Of a stretch of DNA of 64,000 nt, positions 25,522 to 33,189 are shown in pieces. Made by a program: the position numbers and the translations under genes. The DNA comes from Rhizobium oryzicola. Lineage in GTDB: Bacteria; Pseudomonadota; Alphaproteobacteria; Rhizobiales; Rhizobiaceae. Under the pieces are notes generated by a model. The model saw only the letters and a program-made list of their open reading frames with translations. It had not been told where the DNA came from and ran no database searches. How positions within the stretch are numbered: position 1 is the first letter of the stretch; each line of letters starts with the position of its first letter. The stretch covers positions 496,001 through 560,000 of the forward strand of contig NZ_JAUKWQ010000002.1 of assembly GCF_030504645.1 (NCBI RefSeq), in the 5' to 3' direction.

Positions 25522-26639
25522 GGCGTCGATCCATCCTTAATTGTCGGTTGGGGTGCGGGGTGCGCTAACAGATGATGCATCCCAGCTAGATTGCAGCCAG
25601 CATTCGCCTTCTTCCGGTTTTTGAATGATCCGCTATCGTGGTTGAGGATGGTCTCTGGCGATACCCGTTTGGAGGCTGCGGTGAGCGGCGAGGTTAGCAT
25701 TGTGAGAAGATTTTTAAAGACGAAGGCAATTCTGGCGTGCCTGATTGTTATCTTTTCAGTGGGGCTAGTCTTAATCAACGATGTAAGCTCAAACCCGCGT
25801 TCTGCGCTGCTGGTGGCGGTATTCGGGCCCACAGGTGCACTTTGGTTTTTTCGGGTGGCCAGCTCATTGGTCATCGCCTTTTGCGCCTGGGCGATATGGG
25901 AGGACGTCAAGTCGGACAGGCGAGTAGACGCCTTGGTCAGACGGCGGAACAGCATCGAAAACAGCGTCAAACGCGAAGAATAACCCCCCACATGTGACTG
26001 GGGCGCGGGTATTGCCTCGATAGCGCGAGCAATATCGCCAGCACGGGCATTGCCGATGATGCGAGCTTCCGGAACGCATGCCTTCGCGCATTCTAGGACG
26101 TAGGATAGCACTTCGTGAGGTGATCCGTTATCCGGTGCGACGATGGTGGCGAGCTTCTGTTCGCTGATATCTTCCACGTCCACATGCGTCTGAGGCGAGG
26201 GGATTACCTCAACGGTGACAATATCCAGTGGCGACGGCGGGACCTTTGCGAGCATCGCCAGATAGGTCGCTCTCGCGGCGTCGGGAGTGGCGCAATCCTC
26301 ATGATCCGGAGCGCATTCCATTTCCTCGGTCGGGATCTCGGGAACGAGCTTCCAGCCTTTCGGGACGCTCACATGTGATGAGGGTGAAGGGAGGCGATGA
26401 AGGCGCGCGAGCACATCCACTGCGATCTCTTCACTCATGTCTCTGCCGCGATAGCCAAGGGCGCTATCCCCCGGCACGCTCTTGGCGTTGCGAGCGCCGT
26501 TGTATCCGCGATCATAGGCTGACCTGATTGCGTCTCTGACGAACTGTTCGCCGTCGTCGCCCAACCTCAAATTCGGTTGGGGTGTGGGGGCCAAACTAGA
26601 GCTGGACTTACTTGAATATGAGCATATATTTGTAACCAT
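25518..26639 (-). CDS. Mosaic phage accessory protein, probably interrupted by an insertion
   Basis: The frame encodes up to 373 residues; the true start is uncertain (ATG at 26639 lacks a ribosome binding site; ATG near 26440 is an alternative). The N-terminal half shows phage accessory modules: GDDGEQFVRDAIRSAYDRG, then VPKGWKLVPEIPTEEM followed by ATYLAMLAKVP, a module common in Ead/Ea22-like phage proteins. Short linkers of P-x-P-Q type (SPQTHV, APQSHV, PAPQPT) separate the modules. Residues after APQSHV are antisense to a convincing plus-strand membrane gene, then a final PAPQPTIKDGSTP tail resumes and its TGA overlaps the next start. I infer that DNA was inserted between two linkers. 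Confidence 0.45.
   Translation of the reverse strand: MVTNICSYSSKSSSSLAPTPQPNLRLGDDGEQFVRDAIRSAYDRGYNGARNAKSVPGDSALGYRGRDMSEEIAVDVLARLHRLPSPSSHVSVPKGWKLVPEIPTEEMECAPDHEDCATPDAARATYLAMLAKVPPSPLDIVTVEVIPSPQTHVDVEDISEQKLATIVAPDNGSPHEVLSYVLECAKACVPEARIIGNARAGDIARAIEAIPAPQSHVGGYSSRLTLFSMLFRRLTKASTRLSDLTSSHIAQAQKAMTNELATRKNQSAPVGPNTATSSAERGFELTSLIKTSPTEKITIRHARIAFVFKNLLTMLTSPLTAASKRVSPETILNHDSGSFKNRKKANAGCNLAGMHHLLAHPAPQPTIKDGSTP
25681..25983 (+). CDS. Small two-segment membrane protein carried in the prophage left arm
   Basis: A GTG at 25681 with GGAGG five bases upstream opens 100 residues. Two hydrophobic segments are seen (ILACLIVIFSVGLVLI and ALWFFRVASSLVIAFCAWAI), followed by a charged tail VKSDRRVDALVRRRNSIENS. 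It runs against the direction of the left operon and lies inside the reading frame of the mosaic accessory gene. An independently expressed lysogeny gene is likely; superinfection exclusion is one possibility, but no family was recognised. Confidence 0.6.
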   Translation: MSGEVSIVRRFLKTKAILACLIVIFSVGLVLINDVSSNPRSALLVAVFGPTGALWFFRVASSLVIAFCAWAIWEDVKSDRRVDALVRRRNSIENSVKREE

Positions 26640-26717
26640 CGTCAGCAGATTTAATGGGCGCTGACGGCTGTGAGCTCTAATCGCTTCCGCCTGATTGAAC
26701 CAGGAGGGGCTGATTTG

Positions 26718-27110
26718 ATGAAGCCACAACTCGTGCTGATTGCCGAGGACGAGACCCTGATAGGTTTCATGCTCGTTGAATCTCTTATTGACGCTGGGTT
26801 TGATTCTCTTGTTAGCGTGACAGCTCGGGAAGCTATTTCCGCGCTCGAATTGGACGCGCCGCGTTTTGCAGCGTTGCTTACGGACATCAAGATGCCAGGT
26901 ACTGAAACCGGTTGGGATGTCGCGAGGCGAGCTAGAGAACTGTCGCCCCAGATCCCAGTCATTTACATGACGGGCGATAGTGCTGACCAATGGCGAGCGC
27001 AGGGTGTGCCAGGCAGTGTGCTGCTGCAAAAGCCATTTGCGCCTGCGCAATTGGTTACAGCTCTCACTTCCCTGCTTAATGATGCTGGTATGGCGGGCAT
27101 ATCTCACTGA
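26718..27110 (+). CDS. Receiver-only response regulator (CheY-like) in the prophage
   Basis: The 130 residues make a complete receiver domain without an output domain. The acidic pair Glu10/Asp11 (IAEDET), phospho-acceptor Asp56 (LLTDIKMPG), Thr85 (YMTGDS) and Lys105 (LQKPFAP) are all present, so phosphorylation should be possible. AGGAGGGG lies eight bases before the ATG at 26718. The gene opposes the surrounding left-arm genes and has no histidine kinase partner in the window. It may tap into a host phosphorelay in the lysogen. This class of single-domain regulator is common in Rhizobiales chromosomes. Confidence 0.88.
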   Translation: MKPQLVLIAEDETLIGFMLVESLIDAGFDSLVSVTAREAISALELDAPRFAALLTDIKMPGTETGWDVARRARELSPQIPVIYMTGDSADQWRAQGVPGSVLLQKPFAPAQLVTALTSLLNDAGMAGISH

Positions 27111-27111
27111 G

Positions 27112-28245
27112 TTAGTCATACTGTTCACCCTCCAAATGCGTTTGGGGTGAGTGGCAGGCCGCAATCACAGCATCTGCCGCACGCAGAGCCTTGGCCCATT
27201 CGTGGTAAGGCGTGCCGTCCGACAAGAGCGTTTTGGCTGACGGCTCATAGCCATATGCAGAATAGATCGTCTCGGCTATCGAGACGCGATCTGCGGTCAT
27301 TTGTTCCTGGGGCTCTGGTGCGGTCGAGAGGACGCGAACCCGACGCAACATCTTCTCGACCTCATCGATCAAAGCGGAGGCATCGCAGAGCGGCTGGCTC
27401 ATCGTTTCGTTAGCCGAGAGATTGATGTCCTGCTGCGCGTCGAGAAGGTGTTCGATCAGATCATCGATCTCGTTTGCAGACGGCAGCACATGCGTTTGGG
27501 GTGAGTGGCAGGCCGCAATCACAGCATCTGCCGCACGCAGAGCCTTGGCCCATTCGTGGTAAGGCGTGCCGCCAGCCAAAACGCTCTTGTCGGACGGCTC
27601 ATAGCCATATGCAGAATAGATCGTCTCGGCTATCGAGACGCGATCTACGGTCATTTGTGATGATGGCGTGGGGTTCGTCAGACGATAGAAAACAATATCA
27701 TCATGGTCTCCGTGCCTGCTGTCATATGACCATCTCGTGGCGTAGCCTGAGCCAGCTTGCGCCTGAGCTTGCTTGCCGTATCGAAGTATGACTTCGACTG
27801 CAGTACCTTCTGGAACAGGCATTTCGCCACCCTGCCAGCGAATCCAGCTTTGTGATGACGTGGGCTCCATGACCTCGCTGTAGGGGTAGGTATCGATCTT
27901 ATCGTCTGGCATATCTTCGCCGGCATCAAGATCGACAATCGAAGAGCCCTCCAGGCAAGCCGCATGACATGTGCCTTCGCTAATGTCGGTGGCGCACAGA
28001 TCGTCTGACTTGAATGGCTCGTCGCAGATGGGGCAGCAACCAGGCTTTTGCTTTTTCGGCCAGAAGTCGTAGACCGTCAGCAGCCAGTGTTCGAGCCTGT
28101 TATCGACGATGGCTTCGAGATCTCCCACCTTGACCATCAATGTGTCCGAAAGAGCCGGGTCAGGTGTATCGCCCAGTTCGTGGATGGCGCGAACGACCAT
28201 CTGCGCAAGGGTCAGTTTGGGTGCGGAGTTTTGGTTGGTGGTCAT
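27112..28245 (-). CDS. Phage accessory protein with zinc-finger-like motif and a duplicated C-terminal module
   Basis: This 377-residue protein of unknown function starts at the ATG at 28245, preceded by AGGATAAGGA. Residues 65-100 carry a zinc-binding-like cluster (CCPICDEPF, then LCATDISEGTCHAAC). A module beginning MT-DRVSIAETIYSAYGYEP and ending AADAVIAACHSPQTH occurs twice, near residues 195-250 and at the C-terminus, separated by a coiled segment. The repeat is strong at DNA level too. It converges on the response regulator gene with one base between stops. Confidence 0.7.
   Translation of the reverse strand: MTTNQNSAPKLTLAQMVVRAIHELGDTPDPALSDTLMVKVGDLEAIVDNRLEHWLLTVYDFWPKKQKPGCCPICDEPFKSDDLCATDISEGTCHAACLEGSSIVDLDAGEDMPDDKIDTYPYSEVMEPTSSQSWIRWQGGEMPVPEGTAVEVILRYGKQAQAQAGSGYATRWSYDSRHGDHDDIVFYRLTNPTPSSQMTVDRVSIAETIYSAYGYEPSDKSVLAGGTPYHEWAKALRAADAVIAACHSPQTHVLPSANEIDDLIEHLLDAQQDINLSANETMSQPLCDASALIDEVEKMLRRVRVLSTAPEPQEQMTADRVSIAETIYSAYGYEPSAKTLLSDGTPYHEWAKALRAADAVIAACHSPQTHLEGEQYD
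27136..27304. repeat. Direct repeat copy A (169 bp), with an inverted 25-bp core
   Basis: This segment repeats at 27490-27658 with a 354-bp offset. Outside positions 27217-27241 the copies are almost identical. Inside, copy A matches the reverse complement of copy B at 24 of 25 positions. Confidence 0.9.
27490..27658. repeat. Direct repeat copy B (169 bp), with an inverted 25-bp core
   Basis: Partner of the repeat at 27136-27304. The core 27571-27595 is the reverse complement of 27217-27241 with one mismatch, and copy A's core is bounded by GCCGTC and GACGGC, which are inverted repeats of each other. Confidence 0.9.
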
Positions 28246-28249
28246 GTCC

Positions 28250-28792
28250 TTATCCTCTCATCCAAAGTTTGAACCCTGCGTCGAACGCCTCCCATCGGGA
28301 GGCCGCGGCGGGATTCTGGTTGAGTTCTTTGAAGCTGGTGATGTTCATCAGCTCGCGCAGCAGGCTGCGGGTTTCGTTTTCATCCGCTGACGACGGAAGG
28401 CCGTGGCACTCGACGAGGTAGCGGCGGAAGGCGCGATCTTGCTTGCACAGGATGCTGGCGCGCTGGGCGTGATCCTGTGGCTTCTTCGGCTCGGTGCGTC
28501 TCTGTTGCGGCTGCTGCTGTGATGTGGTCGCCTTGCGAAGCTGGCGTATGGCTTCCTCACGAAGCATCAGCAGGGCGCGCAACCAGATCGCCGATTTGCG
28601 CAGCAACATCTGCACATCCGGCGGCGCATCGGCGGCAATGGTGGCGACCGGAAATACTTCACCGGTCATGGGGTCGCTGGTGTAGATTACCGCCTCGCGC
28701 GTCTTCAGGTCATAGCTGCTGGTCAGGTCACCCGCCATTTCCACGGCATCGATGATGTCAGGCACCATGGCCCTGGCTTCCACGAGGTTCAT
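28250..28792 (-). CDS. Hypothetical phage protein, 180 residues
   Basis: No family was recognised. The N-terminal half is mixed alpha/beta (VEMAGDLTSSYDLKTREAVI); a helical segment (LLRKSAIWLRALLMLREEAI) leads into a Gln/Arg/Pro-rich linker and a helical C-terminus. The start at 28792 overlaps the preceding stop (ATGA), so it belongs to the minus-strand left operon. No signal peptide or membrane segment. Confidence 0.65.
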   Translation of the reverse strand: MNLVEARAMVPDIIDAVEMAGDLTSSYDLKTREAVIYTSDPMTGEVFPVATIAADAPPDVQMLLRKSAIWLRALLMLREEAIRQLRKATTSQQQPQQRRTEPKKPQDHAQRASILCKQDRAFRRYLVECHGLPSSADENETRSLLRELMNITSFKELNQNPAAASRWEAFDAGFKLWMRG

Positions 28793-29253
28793 GATGCTTG
28801 CCCTTCTTTCTGGAGGGCTTGATCGAATAGCGCCTGCACGGCTTCACTGGTCGCCGTGAGGCATGGAAGGTGCGCAGATAGGCAGAGCTCTTTTGCCGCC
28901 AGGTGCATCCCGCAGTCGAATTTCACTGAAAGGATATCGCTGTGACCCCGGAAGCCATCTGTTGATCCGCGCCAGTTCACTCCACGGACAAAGGTGCCAT
29001 CGATCCACTCCTTACGAGCAAAGGGGGCTCCGCAGCACGGGCAGCCCTCCAAGGCGTCCAGGGCTTGGACGATCACATCTGAGGCTTCGATCCATTCCCT
29101 CTCCGGCTGTGTGGCCGCACTCGATACCCTGGGAAGGTCCCACCCGGACCGAAAATTGTCCGTACGTTCGGTCGTCGTGCCTGTTGAATACTCCGCGCCG
29201 CCACGGGCTGGCAGGATGCTTCCAAACATGTCCGCCTGTGTGCCACCGCTCAT
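28789..29253 (-). CDS. Hypothetical phage protein with a Cys cluster, 154 residues
   Basis: No family was recognised. A CPCCGAPF motif near residue 72 plus later Cys/His residues (FDCGMHLAAKELCL) suggest metal binding. The N-terminal third looks disordered. The ATG at 29253 overlaps the stop of the sliding clamp gene (ATGA), as between most genes of this operon, which argues that the frame is real. Confidence 0.65.
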   Translation of the reverse strand: MSGGTQADMFGSILPARGGAEYSTGTTTERTDNFRSGWDLPRVSSAATQPEREWIEASDVIVQALDALEGCPCCGAPFARKEWIDGTFVRGVNWRGSTDGFRGHSDILSVKFDCGMHLAAKELCLSAHLPCLTATSEAVQALFDQALQKEGQAS

Positions 29254-30371
29254 TTGAACCTCGGCATCAGGATGTATGTCTCGTCCACATCAATGGTCGG
29301 CCGGAACATGGCGGCGCGATCCGGAGCGAAGAAATGTAGCTCCACATCCTGGGTGGATACACTGCCCAAAAGTGCGCGAATGTACTTTCCGCTGAACCCG
29401 ATACGGATCGGCTCGCCATCGTAATCGACGGCAATCTCTTCCTCGGAAGCTTCTCCATCGCCTGCGTTCATCGCCAGCTTGATCAGGCCTCGTTCCATCT
29501 GCAGGAACACGGAATCCTTCTCCAGATCCTTGGCGACGAGACACACACGAGCCGAAGCCCCCTTGAGGGCGGCGACTGACGAAATTGCCTTCGTGACCTG
29601 TTCCTTTGGGATGATCTGGTTATAGCCGGGGTACGTGCCGTCAATGAGCTTTGAAACAAGGGTCACGCCACCGCATGAAAACCGGATCATCGCATCGGTG
29701 ACGGTTAGTGCTGCTTTCCCCTTGCGGTCACCAAAGATCTTTGAGACTGCCTTTACGGTCTTCAACGGAAGGATCACGCCGGGAAACTGAAACGGTTGCT
29801 CCATGGCAACTCTCACTACGGCGAGATTGTGCCCGTCACATCCAACGATGGCGATCTTGCCACTATCGGGGTGTAGGTACGGCCCGGAAAGGAAAGGCCG
29901 CGTCCTATCCTCACGGATGGCGTAGATGACCTTTGAAAAACCATCGAGCAGCGGCGCGATATCAATCTCGTTCGGCTCGCCACTCATTTTATCTGCGATC
30001 GACGGGAAATCTCGCTCCGGAAGTGTCAGCAGCGAAAACTTTGATCGTCCGGCCAGGATGCGGACCTGATCCGGAAAGGCGCCAGCCGCAAAGATGATGT
30101 CCGCTGCCTCCGGCAGGTTGCGAACGATCTCGCGCAGCGCCGTACCATTGACGGTGATTGCTGCTGTTCCATTATCGTCGGCAAGATCGCAAGAGGTTTC
30201 AACCTCAATCGTCAGATCGGTTCCGCGCAGGAGCAACTGACCTTTTTTCGGGCGCAGCAGGACATTCGCCAAGATAGGGATACCAGACTTGTGATCGACG
30301 GCTTCAAAGACGGCATCGAGGGCAGGGAGTAGCTCGGCGCGATGAACGCGAAACAGTTTTCCTTCAGCCAT
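29250..30371 (-). CDS. Phage-encoded DNA polymerase III beta subunit (sliding clamp)
   Basis: The 373 residues match a complete three-domain beta clamp. Domain 1 has LLPALDAVFEAVDHKSGIPI and LANVLLRP; domain 2 has LLDGFSKVIYAIREDRTRPF and VGCDGHNLAVV; domain 3 ends in a PTIDVDETYILMPRF tail, corresponding to the hydrophobic cleft and C-terminus. It should encircle DNA and hold polymerases. The ATG at 30371 is preferred over upstream in-frame codons because it gives a standard N-terminus. It overlaps the upstream 74-residue gene by eight bases. The host clamp gene must lie elsewhere. Confidence 0.88.
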   Translation of the reverse strand: MAEGKLFRVHRAELLPALDAVFEAVDHKSGIPILANVLLRPKKGQLLLRGTDLTIEVETSCDLADDNGTAAITVNGTALREIVRNLPEAADIIFAAGAFPDQVRILAGRSKFSLLTLPERDFPSIADKMSGEPNEIDIAPLLDGFSKVIYAIREDRTRPFLSGPYLHPDSGKIAIVGCDGHNLAVVRVAMEQPFQFPGVILPLKTVKAVSKIFGDRKGKAALTVTDAMIRFSCGGVTLVSKLIDGTYPGYNQIIPKEQVTKAISSVAALKGASARVCLVAKDLEKDSVFLQMERGLIKLAMNAGDGEASEEEIAVDYDGEPIRIGFSGKYIRALLGSVSTQDVELHFFAPDRAAMFRPTIDVDETYILMPRFK

Positions 30372-30588
30372 GAGCGAGCACTCCCGGCTTGCATCGATCC
30401 GCAACGCGCGCCTCATCGAGAGGCGGACGCAGATCGCACCGCGTGCCAAAGAGGTCGTAAATCCGCTGCAGGATTTCCAGATTAGGATCGCCATCCGCCA
30501 CCGAACGGTAAAGCCGCTCGATGTCTGGCTGAATATCTTCCAGTGTTTCTTCAGGGAAGAAATCCCCGCAATCAGAGCAGACGGGCAT
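30364..30588 (-). CDS. Small phage protein, 74 residues, CxxC N-terminus
   Basis: The ATG at 30588 follows a strong AAGGAGG and opens MPVCSDCGDFFPEETLED, with a CxxC pair, then a helical acidic body. An alternative frame up to 30864 would run through two other genes and is not favoured. The 3' end overlaps the sliding clamp start by eight bases. Function unknown; the CSDCG motif could bind zinc with later Cys residues. Confidence 0.6.
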   Translation of the reverse strand: MPVCSDCGDFFPEETLEDIQPDIERLYRSVADGDPNLEILQRIYDLFGTRCDLRPPLDEARVADRCKPGVLAHG

Positions 30589-30599
30589 TGCGGCCTCCT

Positions 30600-30698
30600 T
30601 CAATGTGTCCTGATTGAAAAAATGAAAACGAGCAGCGCGCCCCAACATCCGAGCGAGATAAGGAGAGCGCACCAGGTGACGGAGCGAGGCGGCTTCAT
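30600..30698 (-). CDS. Tiny single-span membrane protein, 32 residues
   Basis: The ATG at 30698 overlaps the preceding stop (ATGA), and the TGA lies immediately before the AAGGAGG of the next gene. The product is a short basic N-terminus, one hydrophobic span (CALLISLGCWGALLVFIFS) and a short basic tail. The tight coupling on both sides supports translation. Function unknown. Confidence 0.5.
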   Translation of the reverse strand: MKPPRSVTWCALLISLGCWGALLVFIFSIRTH

Positions 30699-31018
30699 GG
30701 CGTCGCTCTTTCGGGCTGCGCTGTTCCGTGTAGAAACGACAACCTGGGCAAGGAAATGCGGCTGACATGGCGCGTACCGGAGTTGGCTGCCGGTCGCAGG
30801 TGGTAAATGATGACCTTGTCGGGGCGCGAAAGATCTGGCTGCGGCTTCGGATCATGCAGATCAATCATCCGCGAAATGCCGTGATCCGTCATGAAGTTGC
30901 GGGCGTGGTCCGCTGTCACGTTGAACTGTCTGGCGATTTCCTCTGTCGTATAGCCAGCGAAAACCAGCTCGCGTATGCGTTCAACGTCCGAAGGAGTAAG
31001 GAGGACTGTGGACATCAT
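30695..31018 (-). CDS. Phage protein with a helix-turn-helix, 107 residues
   Basis: The N-terminal 50 residues form a homeodomain-like helix-turn-helix (SDVERIRELVFAGYTTEEIA, then RQFNVTADHARNFMTDHG). The C-terminal half is Pro/Arg-rich and probably flexible. It may bind phage DNA as an early regulator. Its ATG overlaps the upstream stop (ATGA). Confidence 0.65.
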   Translation of the reverse strand: MMSTVLLTPSDVERIRELVFAGYTTEEIARQFNVTADHARNFMTDHGISRMIDLHDPKPQPDLSRPDKVIIYHLRPAANSGTRHVSRISLPRLSFLHGTAQPERATP

Positions 31019-32034
31019 GCCGCCCTCCGATCAAAGCGAACATGGCTCCCATCTGGGCAAACCATTTCCAGTTCGTGAGGCACTCTCCGGCACTCCGCTT
31101 CAGCCTCGGCGCGGGTGTATTTCCCTGCTGACTGGGTGTCTGTGGAGTAGCCCGCGTATTGCGATCGGTAATAGGAGCCCTTGTCGCGAGCCCAGATCAT
31201 GTAGGTTTGCTCAGTCCCGAAGAGGATCGTCTTCAAGGTGTGCGCACGCTGGAAATCCATGTGCTGGACCGCAATCTGCAACTCGCGCTCTAGCCTGTTG
31301 CGCCGTTCTTTTTCGTTGCGCTTCACACGGAGATCGGCAGGAGCGGCTGTGTAGAGTTCAAAGCACGCCTTGTTGCGCAGCTTTCCACCAGCGATCACCC
31401 ACCACATGTTGTTGATGTTGTAATAGGCAGCGCCGCGTAGGATGCGCCCGCTGTAGTCGGCGAACCAAACCGTCTGACCTTGATCGAGCAGCGCACCATC
31501 CTTGGCTTTTCGATTATGGTCACCGCTGGGCACGGGCCTGCCGAGGGCTTTGTCCTTATGCCGGCTTTCAGCGTAGCGCTTTTCGATCCGCGCCATCGGT
31601 CGAAGATGTTCTTCATTCCGACGATCGACCGTGATTGGCGCGACACCCTCCAGCCAAGCGATGACGCGGCGAATCTCCAACTCCACCCGGCGCGCATCCT
31701 GCGCCGACATTCGCTTGAGTTTGTCGAAGTCGTAATAGCGGCCATGACTATTGATTTGCGGGGCAGTCTCCGACCAGAACTCCACCTTCACGACACGGCC
31801 CGCTACTTCGATCGCGCAGCGAAGAGTGCCCTTTGCGCCCTCCCGCTGAAACGGACTGAGCGATGGCCAACGAATACGGGTTTCCCGGTCGGCCCGGATG
31901 GACCAGCCACGTGCACGCATGCGGCGGATCAGTTCGCCGTAGATCTCCGTGCGGAAGGACGGGTCATTTGCATCGTCCTGCCAGATGCCGAGGCTGGCGT
32001 CGTGAATTCTGATTTCGAGAGGCTTCCTCATCAC
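31015..32034 (-). CDS. Hypothetical phage protein, 339 residues
   Basis: No family was recognised. The first half is basic, with RARGWSIRADRETRIRWPSL and FWSETAPQINSHGRYYDFDK. The centre holds a KDGALLDQGQTVWFADYSGR stretch that looks like a small beta domain. The C-terminus is helical, ending with a CRRVPHELEMVCPDGSHVRF segment. No membrane segment. Starts at 32034, overlapping the upstream stop. Confidence 0.65.
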   Translation of the reverse strand: MMRKPLEIRIHDASLGIWQDDANDPSFRTEIYGELIRRMRARGWSIRADRETRIRWPSLSPFQREGAKGTLRCAIEVAGRVVKVEFWSETAPQINSHGRYYDFDKLKRMSAQDARRVELEIRRVIAWLEGVAPITVDRRNEEHLRPMARIEKRYAESRHKDKALGRPVPSGDHNRKAKDGALLDQGQTVWFADYSGRILRGAAYYNINNMWWVIAGGKLRNKACFELYTAAPADLRVKRNEKERRNRLERELQIAVQHMDFQRAHTLKTILFGTEQTYMIWARDKGSYYRSQYAGYSTDTQSAGKYTRAEAEAECRRVPHELEMVCPDGSHVRFDRRAA

Positions 32035-32300
32035 GCCCTCCGGTTTTCGCGGGTGGCAAGCAGGTGGTGCAGCTCGTGATCCATCTTCGCGCCACCGCGC
32101 GCTGCGTTGGTGTGGAAGGCAATGCCTTCCGCCATGCGGCAGGCTTCCTCAATCGCCGCGGTATCACCTCGCTCAGCCCGACGCAGGGCGGCTTCCGCCT
32201 GTTTCAGGTAACCGGCGGCGGCTGCCAGTTCCGCCTGGCGCATGCGATCACCCAAGCTGGGGTGGCTGGGAAACGGGATTATGGTTACTTCGGGTTTCAT
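32031..32300 (-). CDS. Hypothetical phage protein, 89 residues
   Basis: The ATG at 32300 with GGAGGAAGC directly upstream is the clear start. The product is helical and Ala/Glu-rich (AELAAAAGYLKQAEAALRRA), ending in a His-rich segment DHELHHLLATREN. Overlaps both neighbours by four bases within the left operon. Function unknown. Confidence 0.65.
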   Translation of the reverse strand: MKPEVTIIPFPSHPSLGDRMRQAELAAAAGYLKQAEAALRRAERGDTAAIEEACRMAEGIAFHTNAARGGAKMDHELHHLLATRENRRA

Positions 32301-32530
32301 GCTTCCTCCGCCGGCGGGGCAACCACGCCGCTGTTGATGAAATCGGGGAAATTCGGGCCGGTCGGCCGAGCCTTCCTGCCATCTAGATGCTTGAAGACGG
32401 TCAGCGCCCATTGACTGACTATGGCCGAAGCCAAATCCGATGGCGTGCGCCCCATCTCGGCCGCAATGCGGTTCAGCCGTGAACGCTCGGTATCTGTCAG
32501 TGCGAGCGTGATGGGCGAGGGTGCCTCCAT
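32297..32530 (-). CDS. Hypothetical phage protein, 77 residues, possible ribbon-helix-helix
   Basis: The N-terminal 45 residues (ITLALTDTERSRLNRIAAEM, then GRTPSDLASAIVSQW) have a short strand followed by two helices, as in ribbon-helix-helix DNA-binding proteins. The C-terminal part is Pro-rich. Assignment is tentative. It overlaps the 89-residue gene (ATGA). Confidence 0.6.
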   Translation of the reverse strand: MEAPSPITLALTDTERSRLNRIAAEMGRTPSDLASAIVSQWALTVFKHLDGRKARPTGPNFPDFINSGVVAPPAEEA

Positions 32531-32552
32531 GGCGGATCATGGGCTAGCGCCC

Positions 32553-32810
32553 TCAGATCTTGAAGGCAGCGTAAAAGCCGAGCCCGTAAACGACGGCGGC
32601 CGACAGAAGGCATTCCGCCTTGCGCTGCAACAGCGTAAACCACACGCTTGCGAAGAATGACGCTGCGATGATTGCCAGGCCGAACACGCCAACGATGAGC
32701 CGCGAGCGGCGCACCAGTTCCGCAAGATGCGCCACCGAATTATCATGCGCATGCCAAAACGCGCTTTCCGGGTCGTTCGTGCCGGGATTGTCAAGAATTA
32801 CGGGCTGCAT
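32553..32810 (-). CDS. Small phage membrane protein, 85 residues
   Basis: The ATG at 32810 opens an Asn/Asp/His-rich N-terminus followed by two hydrophobic segments (LIVGVFGLAIIAASFFASVW and CLLSAAVVYGLGFYAAF). No family was recognised. It may sit in the inner membrane; an exclusion role is possible but unsupported. Confidence 0.6.
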   Translation of the reverse strand: MQPVILDNPGTNDPESAFWHAHDNSVAHLAELVRRSRLIVGVFGLAIIAASFFASVWFTLLQRKAECLLSAAVVYGLGFYAAFKI

Positions 32811-32880
32811 GGTGGTTCCCTTCCATCCGTTTGCAATGCCGCCTGCCGGGGTGGAAGCAGGCGGACATGCAAGCGGATCT

Positions 32881-33066
32881 TCAGGCGGCGCGGCGTTGAG
32901 CAGAGGCGACGATGCGACCTGCTTCAGCGGAATAGCGGTCAATCTGTGTCGATGTGTAACCTTCGGCGATCAGCTCGTCGCGGGTGAGGCCAATTCCGCG
33001 CTCCAGTGAAATGTCTGCCATTTCCTGGGCGATGTTGCGGGCGATAACGGGATTATGGTGCTGCAT
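32881..33066 (-). CDS. First gene of the left operon, 61-residue phage protein
   Basis: The ATG at 33066 follows GGATGGAGAA. The 61 residues are helical, with LERGIGLTRDELIAEGYTST in the centre, which resembles a helix-turn-helix-like unit. It is the first gene after the PL-like promoter (about 120 bp downstream), so it should be expressed early. Function unknown. Confidence 0.6.
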   Translation of the reverse strand: MQHHNPVIARNIAQEMADISLERGIGLTRDELIAEGYTSTQIDRYSAEAGRIVASAQRRAA

Positions 33067-33189
33067 ATTCGTTCTCCATCCTTTGGACATGCAGCACCCA
33101 TCGCCGCGTCCAGAACGGGCGTTCGCTTCACGGCGATGAGGCTGCGTTGACCGATCGGGCAACTTCACGAGGCCAATCGGATGGAGGGG

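Noticed and set aside
30589..30864. N-terminal extension of the 74-residue gene
   Set aside because: It would overlap two coupled genes in other frames; the strong AAGGAGG at the internal ATG marks the real start.
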